From a virus, in IMG/VR virus record IMGVR_UViG_3300028025_002304, positions 1-21,538 of that record: 21,538 nucleotides of DNA; one strand, 5' to 3'. This document shows positions 8,387-15,062 of this stretch, piece by piece. A program made the translations under genes and the position numbers. Below the pieces are notes generated by a model. It was not told the origin of the DNA, made no database searches, and was given only the letters and a program-made list of their open reading frames with translations. The first letter of the stretch is position 1. Each line of letters opens with the position of its first letter.

Positions 8387-8762
8387 TGAAGTACTTCCTC
8401 ACCACGCCTGTGAACACACTCCATGCCTTCGTGCTGGCCGGTATCGCGAACGGTCTGTTCTTCTGAAACTCCAAGATTTTGCCATAAGGCGCCGCGATGC
8501 TGATCACGTATTCGTAGTCATTGACTTTGCCGATTGTGATCGAGGTCCGCAGGAATCCTGTTCGCACAGCTGGTGCTTGTCCTGGTGCGGAGGCTTGATA
8601 GACTGTTCCGCCGACTTTGTAGCGTCGTCCTGACTTTGCGCCAGTCATGAGCGCGATCATGCCAGTGTACGAAGCGCTCACTGCGTTCTGCAAAAATACA
8701 GATAGCATGCGAAAACGTTGCTCCGCGTCATCGAAGCCGGACAGGTCGACCTTGACGGTCAT
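8379..8762 (-). CDS. HK97 gp10-like neck / tail-completion protein, 127 aa
   Basis: The pattern of this family is clear: an N-terminal helix (residues 1-40) with 'FDDAEQRFRMLSVFLQNAV', then 'SGRRYKVGGTVYQASAPGQAP' near residue 45, 'RTGFLRTSI', a strand pair, 'YGKILEF' and 'RPFAIPAS', followed by a C-terminal helix. HK97 gp10-type proteins act at the head-tail junction. The ATG overlaps the stop of the small Ig-like gene by four bases (ATGA), and the gene is followed by the tail terminator as expected. Length is normal for the family. Confidence 0.85.
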   Translation of the reverse strand: MTVKVDLSGFDDAEQRFRMLSVFLQNAVSASYTGMIALMTGAKSGRRYKVGGTVYQASAPGQAPAVRTGFLRTSITIGKVNDYEYVISIAAPYGKILEFQKNRPFAIPASTKAWSVFTGVVRKYFNG

Positions 8763-9115
8763 GGCGCGAGGACCTCGATGAGCAGTGGACCGAAGCGTCG
8801 CACGGTAGTCGACACGGTGAAAGACAATGTCAGACGCACGACAGCTGCTGTTGGATATGCAGCGGGGTTCAGGATCGTCACAATGCCCTGTGAGGAAAGA
8901 GACTTCGTGAGCGTGGCTGTTCCTGTCACGAAACTATACGCGACGCCTGTGGCGGCATTCGTGTATGTCGCCGCGAGAGTGCCTGTCGTAATGTCAATCG
9001 GAGACCCGTTTGAATCGACCAATCTCACCACGTACGTGTGCCAGTCACCAGTCCAGGCTGCGAGCTGCACAACCTGTTCCGGGTCTTCGGTGATGTTGAT
9101 GATGTTCACACTCAT
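8759..9115 (-). CDS. Small Ig-like / BppU-like beta protein, 118 aa
   Basis: An all-beta protein coupled by ATGA overlaps to genes on both sides. Residues about 29-115 contain 'VVRLVDSNGSPIDITTGTLAA...' and end in 'FGPLLIEVLAP'. The same pattern forms the C-terminus of the preceding beta-helix protein ('VQVTDANGTGIDITGATVTA' and 'FGPLRLYVRPV'), so the two are probably duplicated copies of one Ig-like domain, similar to the N-terminal domain of phage BppU-type baseplate proteins. The job of this free-standing copy is unknown. It could anchor or trimerise with the beta-helix protein, or decorate the virion. Domain similarity is seen directly; function is inference. Confidence 0.7.
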   Translation of the reverse strand: MSVNIINITEDPEQVVQLAAWTGDWHTYVVRLVDSNGSPIDITTGTLAATYTNAATGVAYSFVTGTATLTKSLSSQGIVTILNPAAYPTAAVVRLTLSFTVSTTVRRFGPLLIEVLAP

Positions 9116-11070
9116 ACTGGCCTCACATACAATCTTAGCGGTCCAAAGATCTGCGTGTCGGTCGCGCCTGTTGTCCTGGTCACAGTCACAGTGTACGTGC
9201 CAGAAGTGTTCGTCACCGTAGTCGTGAGACCGAATGTCAGGCGTCCATTGTCGGCATACGTGGCGGTTCCGGCATACGACGCCACGAGTGTCCCCGCCGA
9301 GCTGTAGACCTTCGCCGTGACCGTCGCGCCAGTGATGTCGATGCCTGTCCCATTCGCGTCAGTGACTTGGACATCGATGCTCGTAGCGGTTCCCACATTT
9401 ACATCAAGCGGCTGATCTGCTCCGAGGCCATCAGCTAGGAGTTGATACGGTCCGATGTGAACGCTGGTCGCAGCTGCTACTGGGGTCACCAGTTCAGCGG
9501 AAATGTAGTCTGTTCCGTTGTGAAGGAGAGCGCCTTCGAGCTCATCTGCTGCCGCCGTGCTACCGCTGATGCTTGCCACGTTGTTGTTCTGAATCGCGTA
9601 TCCAATCGATCCAGCGGTGACATAAGAGGAACCAACAGCGTCAAGGACAGCTGCGGCTGTCTGCGCTGATGTCAAGCCACCACTGCTCAGCGTGACCGTC
9701 AGCACCGCGCCGTTCGTACCGCTTGCACCACGCACCACGATAGTGACATCATCAGCACCAGCAGCCAATGCCGCATCAGGAAGGTCGAGTCTGTACACGC
9801 CCGGCATATTGGTTGCGTCTACCTCCGCAAAGCCACCAGCAGTCCACGCCTGAGCGATGGTACGGGCTACCAGCGGGATAGATACACTGGCTGTGCGTGT
9901 CCGGTTGTAGCGGGCTGAGAGACCAGCGGTAGAGGCTGTCAAGCCTGTAGTACCTAGGTAGAGTTCGATGCTTTGTGAAGTGGAGCCGGGAGCGATTGTA
10001 ATGGCGGAGGCGTTCCGCTCTGTTGGAGCGTAATAGCCAACTCCACCAACTTGTCTATATGTACCAGACCCTGCATCCGGGCTAAGACCTGTCCACGTTA
10101 CACCATACAAGTCCGTAGCAGGTGCGTTTGTTACTGTGCCATATGAAGTGTTAGGACTACCCAAATAACTTGTTGCATACTGTAGGTTGTTCAATCCAAA
10201 AAGTAAAGACTGCCCGATATCAAGCCCCGTAGCACCGTTATTCGTAGTATTTGCACCAACAGCCATAGTTCCCTGCCGACCACTTACAAAACGGTTGAAG
10301 TCTTCAACCATAATATTTGACGCACCAACGAAAAGTGTGCCGGGAATAATGCAATTGTAGACAGTTGTCGGAAAACTAGCACTACCAGCGTATACAACAA
10401 CAGAATACATACCTCTTGAAAAAGTAGTACAGTTATAGATTTTAGTTTGTACAGTGGTGATACTTATCGGCTGGTCAGATGACCAAAGCAATAGAGAAGA
10501 ACTGATACTACTGGTATCTGCGACATTAGTATTTCCAGTAAAGAGTATGTGGGACTGACCTCTGTAAAATATACACTTGCTTACAACTGCGTCTAATGTC
10601 TGTCCGGATAGTGCTGTTAAACTAAGTAACCCACCATTGGTACTCATTGCTTCGAAAACACAATTTACAAATTCGTTATATCGACCAGTAATGGTAACTA
10701 TTCCACCACTGGATGTACTCCAAAAGATGTTAGAAAACTTCAAATAAGACTTTGAAGTCCCGCTAAGTATAGGGCCTGTTATTATTGAAGTAGTACCTGC
10801 TGAGTTTATACCGGAGTGGTTGACTGAACCGGCGGACACACCGGCAAATAAAGACGCAGTAGGATTGCCTATAACGTATGTTGGTGCTGAATATGTTCCG
10901 CCGATTGTTACCGCTTCGGTGTATACGCCGGGAGCGATATAGACTGTGTCACCAGATGCAATGCCGGTCGCTCCGAGTGCCTTTTGTATAGTCCGCCAAG
11001 CAGTCCCAGTAGTCGTTCCAAGACCGGTATTACCGTCATTGCCATCAGTCCTAACATAGTATGTAGCCAT
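9112..11070 (-). CDS. Parallel beta-helix (pectin-lyase-like) protein with Ig-like C-terminus, 652 aa
   Basis: Three modules are visible. Residues 1-75 carry 'TYYVRTDGNDGNTG...TAWRTIQKAL...SGDTVYIAPGVYTEAV', the signature opening of DUF1565-like right-handed beta-helices. Residues to about 340 continue as Asn/Ser/Thr-rich helix rungs. Residues about 360-470 form a beta domain with 'MPGVYRLDLPDAALAAGADDVTI', often found in phage fibre proteins. Residues 560-652 form an Ig-like domain shared with the next gene. Such proteins are usually tailspikes or surface proteins that bind or cut polysaccharide, but no catalytic residues can be assigned. It is placed among neck genes, not after the tail tip, so a neck or capsid appendage is possible. 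DNA for the helix module is clearly AT-richer than its flanks. Confidence 0.8.
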   Translation of the reverse strand: MATYYVRTDGNDGNTGLGTTTGTAWRTIQKALGATGIASGDTVYIAPGVYTEAVTIGGTYSAPTYVIGNPTASLFAGVSAGSVNHSGINSAGTTSIITGPILSGTSKSYLKFSNIFWSTSSGGIVTITGRYNEFVNCVFEAMSTNGGLLSLTALSGQTLDAVVSKCIFYRGQSHILFTGNTNVADTSSISSSLLLWSSDQPISITTVQTKIYNCTTFSRGMYSVVVYAGSASFPTTVYNCIIPGTLFVGASNIMVEDFNRFVSGRQGTMAVGANTTNNGATGLDIGQSLLFGLNNLQYATSYLGSPNTSYGTVTNAPATDLYGVTWTGLSPDAGSGTYRQVGGVGYYAPTERNASAITIAPGSTSQSIELYLGTTGLTASTAGLSARYNRTRTASVSIPLVARTIAQAWTAGGFAEVDATNMPGVYRLDLPDAALAAGADDVTIVVRGASGTNGAVLTVTLSSGGLTSAQTAAAVLDAVGSSYVTAGSIGYAIQNNNVASISGSTAAADELEGALLHNGTDYISAELVTPVAAATSVHIGPYQLLADGLGADQPLDVNVGTATSIDVQVTDANGTGIDITGATVTAKVYSSAGTLVASYAGTATYADNGRLTFGLTTTVTNTSGTYTVTVTRTTGATDTQIFGPLRLYVRPV

Positions 11071-11297
11071 TACTCTGATGTACCATCCACAATTTCTTGC
11101 GCCATAATCTGCGAAAACAACGACACATATTTAAGTTGAAAGTCAGAATCTTGTGCAGCCCACCAAGTGAAAACACTTGTCCCGTCTGGCCCATAAGTTC
11201 CGAGCAGGTTGCCAGCATCATCATAGAAATGACCAGTGACGATGTAGTCACCGACCACGTTAGGGTTTGGTGTAATAGCCAAGTCTGGAAAGTTCAT
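11070..11297 (-). CDS. Small protein of unknown function, 75 aa
   Basis: A short frame linked to both neighbours: its ATG overlaps the holin-like gene's stop by four bases and its TAA overlaps the next ATG by one base. This coupling is the main evidence that it is real. The protein starts with MNFPDLAITPNPNVVGDYIV, is acidic and aromatic, contains 'FYDDAGNLLGTYGPDGT', resembling a small beta-hairpin domain, and ends in a short helix 'VSLFSQIMAQEIVDG'. There is no transmembrane segment or known motif. The function cannot be named. Its place suggests a virion or assembly partner of the following beta-helix protein. Confidence 0.7.
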   Translation of the reverse strand: MNFPDLAITPNPNVVGDYIVTGHFYDDAGNLLGTYGPDGTSVFTWWAAQDSDFQLKYVSLFSQIMAQEIVDGTSE

Positions 11298-11545
11298 TTG
11301 CCCACCTTCAAAGCGTTCATGTCTGTCCCCTTGAACGGCATCGTCAAGAAAGCCAGCACACTAGACACCGCAGCGGAGACTCCAGCCGCTACCGCCTTCG
11401 AGCCGTAGAGTGCAAGCACTGCGCCGAGCTCGCTGAGGTCGTGCGCTTCGCTTGTGCGGATGCCATCGCCAAAGACCGAGGTGAATGCAGCTACGAAAGC
11501 CACGATCACAACGACCACGAGTCTTTTGATTGAAATGCTGTTCAT
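11294..11545 (-). CDS. Holin-like two-helix membrane protein, 83 aa
   Basis: The protein has a basic N-terminus (MNSISIKR), a first hydrophobic helix at about 9-26 (LVVVVIVAFVAAFTSVFG), a short polar loop with 'RTSEAHDLSELG', a second Ala/Val-rich hydrophobic helix at about 40-70, and a polar C-terminus ending KVGK. Size and two-helix layout fit small holins or related phage membrane proteins. It overlaps the previous gene, another single-helix membrane protein, by four bases, so the two are probably a functional pair. Position in the head-tail junction block is unusual for lysis genes. Membrane location is well supported; pore formation at lysis is inference. Confidence 0.65.
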   Translation of the reverse strand: MNSISIKRLVVVVIVAFVAAFTSVFGDGIRTSEAHDLSELGAVLALYGSKAVAAGVSAAVSSVLAFLTMPFKGTDMNALKVGK

Positions 11546-11769
11546 CTTTGTATGATCGCCTCCAAAGCGCTGACCTTGTTCTCAAGTTTACCGAGCCGTT
11601 GCTCAATGCGGCGCACTTCTTGCTGTTGTCCATCGAGCGTCGAGATGATGTGTGCCACCTGAGTCTCCAGGCGCGTCAGCCTGACCTGCAATGCCACCCA
11701 AGCGGCACCGATTGACATCGTCGTGATAAACGCCTGTATACCGATTTGGACCCACATCTCAGGACTCAT
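11542..11769 (-). CDS. Membrane-anchored coiled-coil protein, 75 aa
   Basis: An N-terminal hydrophobic helix (residues about 5-28, 'WVQIGIQAFITTMSIGAAWVAL') is followed by a charged heptad-like coiled coil to the end ('RLTRLETQVAHIIST', 'VRRIEQRLGKLENKVSALEA'). This layout is like XhlA/hemolysin-type holin partners or small spanin-like proteins, which act in the inner membrane. The start has GATGGGG about seven bases upstream, in the 75-base space after the head-closure gene. It is coupled by ATGA to the holin-like gene. A lysis accessory role is inferred only from this pairing; a scaffold or virion protein is also possible. Confidence 0.7.
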   Translation of the reverse strand: MSPEMWVQIGIQAFITTMSIGAAWVALQVRLTRLETQVAHIISTLDGQQQEVRRIEQRLGKLENKVSALEAIIQR

Positions 11770-11844
11770 ACATACACCCCATCAATAACTTCACTCATAT
11801 CATGGTGCGATGGAGTCCAAGCTTGCACCACGCATTGGATACAG

Positions 11845-12225
11845 TTAGCCGTTTGTCCTGGCGCGAAGTCCGATGGTTTGACTGACTGCATTCGTGTGAC
11901 CATAGTCACTGCCGATGCACTCGTAATATGGCGCGAGGTTCTGAGGATTGCCGGATGTGTATATCCTGTCATCGGCCTTGACCTCGACGTCTGGTGAGCA
12001 CGTGAGCGTCCATGTGCCAGACTGCTCGATCATGCCACCGACAACACCTTCGGTATCGCCAGTGTTACTGATGGTGCCACGGATCTCAGCAACCTGTATC
12101 CAGTGCTGACTGACGCCACCGATGCCATCCGCCTGATTGACGGTCCGCCAGATCGCGACACGGTCAGCGTACGAATACGCTTGGATCGCGTTCTTGAGCG
12201 CTGTGCTGTAAGCTGCTGGGATCAT
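11845..12225 (-). CDS. Head closure / head-tail joining protein, 126 aa
   Basis: A small beta-barrel-like protein located after the connector, overlapping its stop by four bases. The central 'RVAIWRTVNQADGIGGVSQHWIQVAEIRGTIS' pattern (strand, loop, 'W...A.I.G.I') and the later 'KADDRIYTSGNPQNL...YYECIG' match the phage head-tail joining family (SPP1 gp16 / HK97 gp7-like), which seals the portal after packaging. A short N-terminal helix (AAYSTALKNAIQAYSYADR) precedes the barrel. Length is typical. The family call rests on strand and motif order plus synteny. Confidence 0.75.
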   Translation of the reverse strand: MIPAAYSTALKNAIQAYSYADRVAIWRTVNQADGIGGVSQHWIQVAEIRGTISNTGDTEGVVGGMIEQSGTWTLTCSPDVEVKADDRIYTSGNPQNLAPYYECIGSDYGHTNAVSQTIGLRARTNG

Positions 12226-12710
12226 ACGAACACCATCGGTGAGAAGCGCTTCGCCTGGTCGAGACAGTGCTCACGGAGGATAGCCATCTTCGCGTCGACT
12301 TGACCATCCTTGACATCGATCAAGTGTGTGATGCTGGATGCTTTGCGAATCCATCCCTGTCGCGCAGCTGCGCGGATGTCATAGCGTTCAGTGTTGGCTG
12401 GACCGATATCTTCCCAGAGAAGGTCTCCGGCGCCATCGTTCAGCGTGTAGCCGGTTGTCCTGGTCCACTGCGGGAACTGAGGTTCAGTGGCGCTCGATGT
12501 CCCTGCGATGACGCACTGGTAGAGTCGACCATTCGCGACCGTCGGGATGATGATGTCGCCAACGACGAAGGCTGTGGATGCTGTCCACGTAGTCCATCGT
12601 GCGTGGTCGTCGACGAGCTGCTGGAGCGCGGTGCTGTCAAGAAAAGGATACTGATCGGATGCGACCATCCACGCGAGACGGTCCAGTGCTTGAGTTCGAG
12701 TGAGTGGCAT
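12222..12710 (-). CDS. Head-tail connector (adaptor) with inserted beta domain, 162 aa
   Basis: This is the first gene after the capsid gene, with AGGA eight bases before the ATG. Helices at the two ends ('RTQALDRLAWMVASDQYPFLDSTALQQLVDDHAR' and 'YDIRAAARQGWIRKAS...DAKMAILREHCLDQAKRF') look like the helical adaptor that binds the portal. Between them, residues about 39-104 form a separate Trp-rich module ('WTASTAFVVGDIIIP', 'GRLYQCVIAGTSSATEPQFP', 'LLWEDIG') of a type common in phage structural proteins and resembling small carbohydrate-binding domains. The connector role is inferred from position. The insertion would project from the neck and could bind sugars or other surface ligands. Confidence 0.72.
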   Translation of the reverse strand: MPLTRTQALDRLAWMVASDQYPFLDSTALQQLVDDHARWTTWTASTAFVVGDIIIPTVANGRLYQCVIAGTSSATEPQFPQWTRTTGYTLNDGAGDLLWEDIGPANTERYDIRAAARQGWIRKASSITHLIDVKDGQVDAKMAILREHCLDQAKRFSPMVFV

Positions 12711-12721
12711 GGTTTACATCC

Positions 12722-12761
12722 TAAAAAGAAAAAGAGGAACGGGTATGCATCCCCGCTCCCC
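12722..12761 (-). terminator. Intrinsic terminator after the major capsid gene
   Basis: On the minus strand a 10-bp stem (GGGGAGCGGG, 12752-12761, pairing with CCCGTTCCTC, 12734-12743, including two G-U pairs) encloses an 8-nt loop and is followed by TTTTTCTTTTT at 12722-12733. It lies in the 73-base gap between capsid and connector genes and should cut down transcription past the capsid gene, keeping capsid expression above that of the neck and tail genes. Confidence 0.88.
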
Positions 12762-12783
12762 TTGACTACGAAGGTGCTACAGA

Positions 12784-14082
12784 CTAAGCAGCAGCAGCAC
12801 ACTGCAACACGATGAGTGAGCCAGGAACTTGGCTGGCGACTGTCGCATTGACGTTTCCAACGTCGAACGCATTGAAGGCGTACCGCTCCGTTGCCTTGAA
12901 CGTGAGCGCGTCCTCAATGAATTTGACCTGGTCAGAAACTTCGACCGTGACTCCACGACGATCGCCGAAGGCGACACCCTTGGAAAGGTCTCCGAGAACG
13001 ACCATGTCTTTTTCTGCAGCCACTGTCGCCGGCATGTTCTGGACGAACGAGATCGGGATACCGAACAGTGTTGGCTGAGGGCCATATGCGTTCTGGATGT
13101 CCATGATCGAGTTACCAGACAGAGCGATCAGCTTGTCTGCGACGCCACTGTAGAACACGCTTTTGTGCATGTACCATCTCGGGTTGGTCGCGTATGGCTG
13201 CAGCTTGCCAACCATCGACTGGAAGTTCGCGAGCGTGAAGCTCGAGAGTGCAGTGTTGCTACCAGCAGCACCAACGACCATCGACGCGATGTTAGCGTAG
13301 GTTGCAGAGAGCGCCTTGATTTTTGGCATGATTCCGGTGATGGAACCATAGGTCGAAGTACCATCGCCCTGGAATGCAGCTGCATCCTCAGCGAGTGCGA
13401 GACCGTATGCGAAGTCCTGCGCCAGTGTCGCGCCGAAGTCGATGACGGTGTCCTCGTTGAGTTCCTTGCTCACGATGGTCAGGATGGCGAGCTTCTTGGC
13501 TGTGAGCGCAACCTGGCTGAACGTGATGTCGGATGCCGTGATTGCAGTCGCTTCACCAGGATAATAAGTCGTGGTGGAGGTCGACGCATTCGGGACATTC
13601 AAAACGTCCGAAGTCATCGGATAGATGCGGCTGTAGCGACGCGCTACACCGTACTCGTTGCGAAGCCAGATCAAGGAGCTCGAAACGATTTCAGGGACGG
13701 TGAATCCACCCTCGGAGTTCGTTCCTTCGGTCTGCGACTTGACGCCGTTTTCAGCACACCACTTAGCTGCTTTGGCATTTCCTAGGACATTGCCACGGAC
13801 CCACTGGCCGAAGGCATATGCCTTGAAGTTTGCTTCGTCGCGTGTGCCTGGGAACGGGTTGCGGACTACTCCGCCGCTCTTCCATGGCTCAGACTTTGGC
13901 GCTTCGGATGCGACAGGATCAGGGACATTCCCGAACTCCTTGAGCATTTCGATGCGCTCAGAGAGAGACTTTGCAGATGCATGAAGGCGATTGGCTTCGC
14001 TCATATCGCCGCCGTTGATGAGGACTTCTTTAGCGGCAGCGATTGTAGACTGACGCTGTCCCTCGAGTTGTTCGATTGTCAT
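12784..14082 (-). CDS. Major capsid protein, HK97 fold, 432 aa
   Basis: This is the shell subunit. The N-terminal 100 or so residues are helical and charged ('RQSTIAAAKEVLINGGDMSEANRLHASAKSLSERIEM'), matching the delta/scaffold domain removed by the prohead protease. The mature part starts around residue 115-120 with 'TNSEGGFTVPEIVSSSLI', then 'RIYPMTSDVLNVPN', 'ALTAKKLAILTIVSKELNEDT' and 'DFAYGLALAEDAAAFQGDGTSTYGSITGI', the hallmarks of HK97-type capsids. The ATG overlaps the protease stop by four bases and has GGAG eight bases upstream. Length is typical. A terminator follows directly. Confidence 0.95.
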   Translation of the reverse strand: MTIEQLEGQRQSTIAAAKEVLINGGDMSEANRLHASAKSLSERIEMLKEFGNVPDPVASEAPKSEPWKSGGVVRNPFPGTRDEANFKAYAFGQWVRGNVLGNAKAAKWCAENGVKSQTEGTNSEGGFTVPEIVSSSLIWLRNEYGVARRYSRIYPMTSDVLNVPNASTSTTTYYPGEATAITASDITFSQVALTAKKLAILTIVSKELNEDTVIDFGATLAQDFAYGLALAEDAAAFQGDGTSTYGSITGIMPKIKALSATYANIASMVVGAAGSNTALSSFTLANFQSMVGKLQPYATNPRWYMHKSVFYSGVADKLIALSGNSIMDIQNAYGPQPTLFGIPISFVQNMPATVAAEKDMVVLGDLSKGVAFGDRRGVTVEVSDQVKFIEDALTFKATERYAFNAFDVGNVNATVASQVPGSLIVLQCAAAA

Positions 14083-15062
14083 TTGGATAACTCCATTATC
14101 ATGAGCTCACGGAGGAGTGCAGACTTTGCATCTTCCACTTCGCTCGGTTGTTCGACGATGGCATCTTCCGCCGGCGCTTCTTCCCGAAGCTCGGACCAGA
14201 TGGTTTTGGCGAACCTTGTCGATTCAGCCCTGGAGAGACGAACTGCATCCCGCAGCCGTCGCTCCACTTCCCGGATGGATTTCGGACGCTCGAGCATAGC
14301 CTTAAGGCTTTGTGCTTCCGCTGCCGGATCCTTTACTTTGCTATTCAGTTCCTTCGCACGAACTGCGAATGCATCGATGATGGCATCCACATGTCCGCTG
14401 CCGAGTCCACTGTCATATGCAGCTGTAACACCTGCACAGAGACGCTCGTAGAGCGCCTCGAGTCCTTCATGGACCATTTCCTTGTCAAGGTCACCGTAGA
14501 CGTTCTCGACGAACGTCACCACGTCTTCGCCAGGAGCGACAGGGATTATCATCTCTTCTTCTTCCATCTCACCCTCCATGTCGCCATACATGTCCTTCAA
14601 GGACTTGACCATGTTCATTGGTTCCGCTGGTGTCGGTGTCAGCGATGCCTCACCGATCGGCCAGCGTGTGATTTCGTAGCGGCCATCAGCCATCTTCTTG
14701 CGCTCGACCATGTGACCCGTGGCGCCGGACGAATATCCAAGCTTGCCAGACTTCGCGAGTTCCTGGATCATCTTCTGATACTGGTCAGCCATCTCGACCT
14801 GGCTTTCATACCAGAGACCCTTGTCGTCCATGGTGATGTAGCCGGTTCCGATGCGTGACTTTCCTACAGTCTTATCCTGGCCGTGATGGTAGTACAGGTT
14901 CATCGCCACACGCTCGCCAGACTTCATCGGTCGTCCGAAGTCAGTGCTCGCAGTGAAGTAGTCGCCCTCGAGGTCCGCGCCACCGAAGCGCACCAGGTAA
15001 CCACGCACACGACCATTGTCATCTGCCTTGATTGCATCGCCAAAGGACACCAGAGTCTGCAT
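14079..15062 (-). CDS. Prohead (capsid maturation) protease, 327 aa
   Basis: This protease cleaves the capsid delta domain during maturation. The N-terminal protease domain contains 'GYLVRFGGADLEGDYFT', a His pair at residues 59-60 ('YYHHGQD'), Ser 111-112 in 'LGYSSGAT', and 'WPIGEASLTPTPAEP' near 134-148, as in HK97-type (S78) or related phage proteases. Residues 160-327 form a long acidic and helical tail, probably scaffold-like, since no separate scaffold gene is present. Two adjacent ATGs occur at 15065 and 15062. I chose the second, which has AAGGA six bases upstream; the minor head gene stops inside this overlap. A still longer frame opens at 15104 but overlaps that gene needlessly. Confidence 0.88.
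   Translation of the reverse strand: MQTLVSFGDAIKADDNGRVRGYLVRFGGADLEGDYFTASTDFGRPMKSGERVAMNLYYHHGQDKTVGKSRIGTGYITMDDKGLWYESQVEMADQYQKMIQELAKSGKLGYSSGATGHMVERKKMADGRYEITRWPIGEASLTPTPAEPMNMVKSLKDMYGDMEGEMEEEEMIIPVAPGEDVVTFVENVYGDLDKEMVHEGLEALYERLCAGVTAAYDSGLGSGHVDAIIDAFAVRAKELNSKVKDPAAEAQSLKAMLERPKSIREVERRLRDAVRLSRAESTRFAKTIWSELREEAPAEDAIVEQPSEVEDAKSALLRELMIMELSK

Noticed and set aside
11766-11972. Possible 41-68 codon gene between head-closure and coiled-coil genes, ending with an ATGA overlap
   Set aside because: Most of it lies inside the head-closure gene in another frame, no ribosome site precedes its starts, and the last 75 bases are needed for the next gene's ribosome site. The ATGA overlap may be chance. 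It is worth checking for conservation but is not supported now.
12829-13785. 318-codon open frame on the plus strand opposite the major capsid gene
   Set aside because: It is antisense to a clearly identified HK97-fold capsid gene, has no recognisable motif and is Arg/Cys/Asp-rich as expected for a complement-frame shadow. The same applies to other plus-strand frames such as 14148-14858 and 5462-5971.
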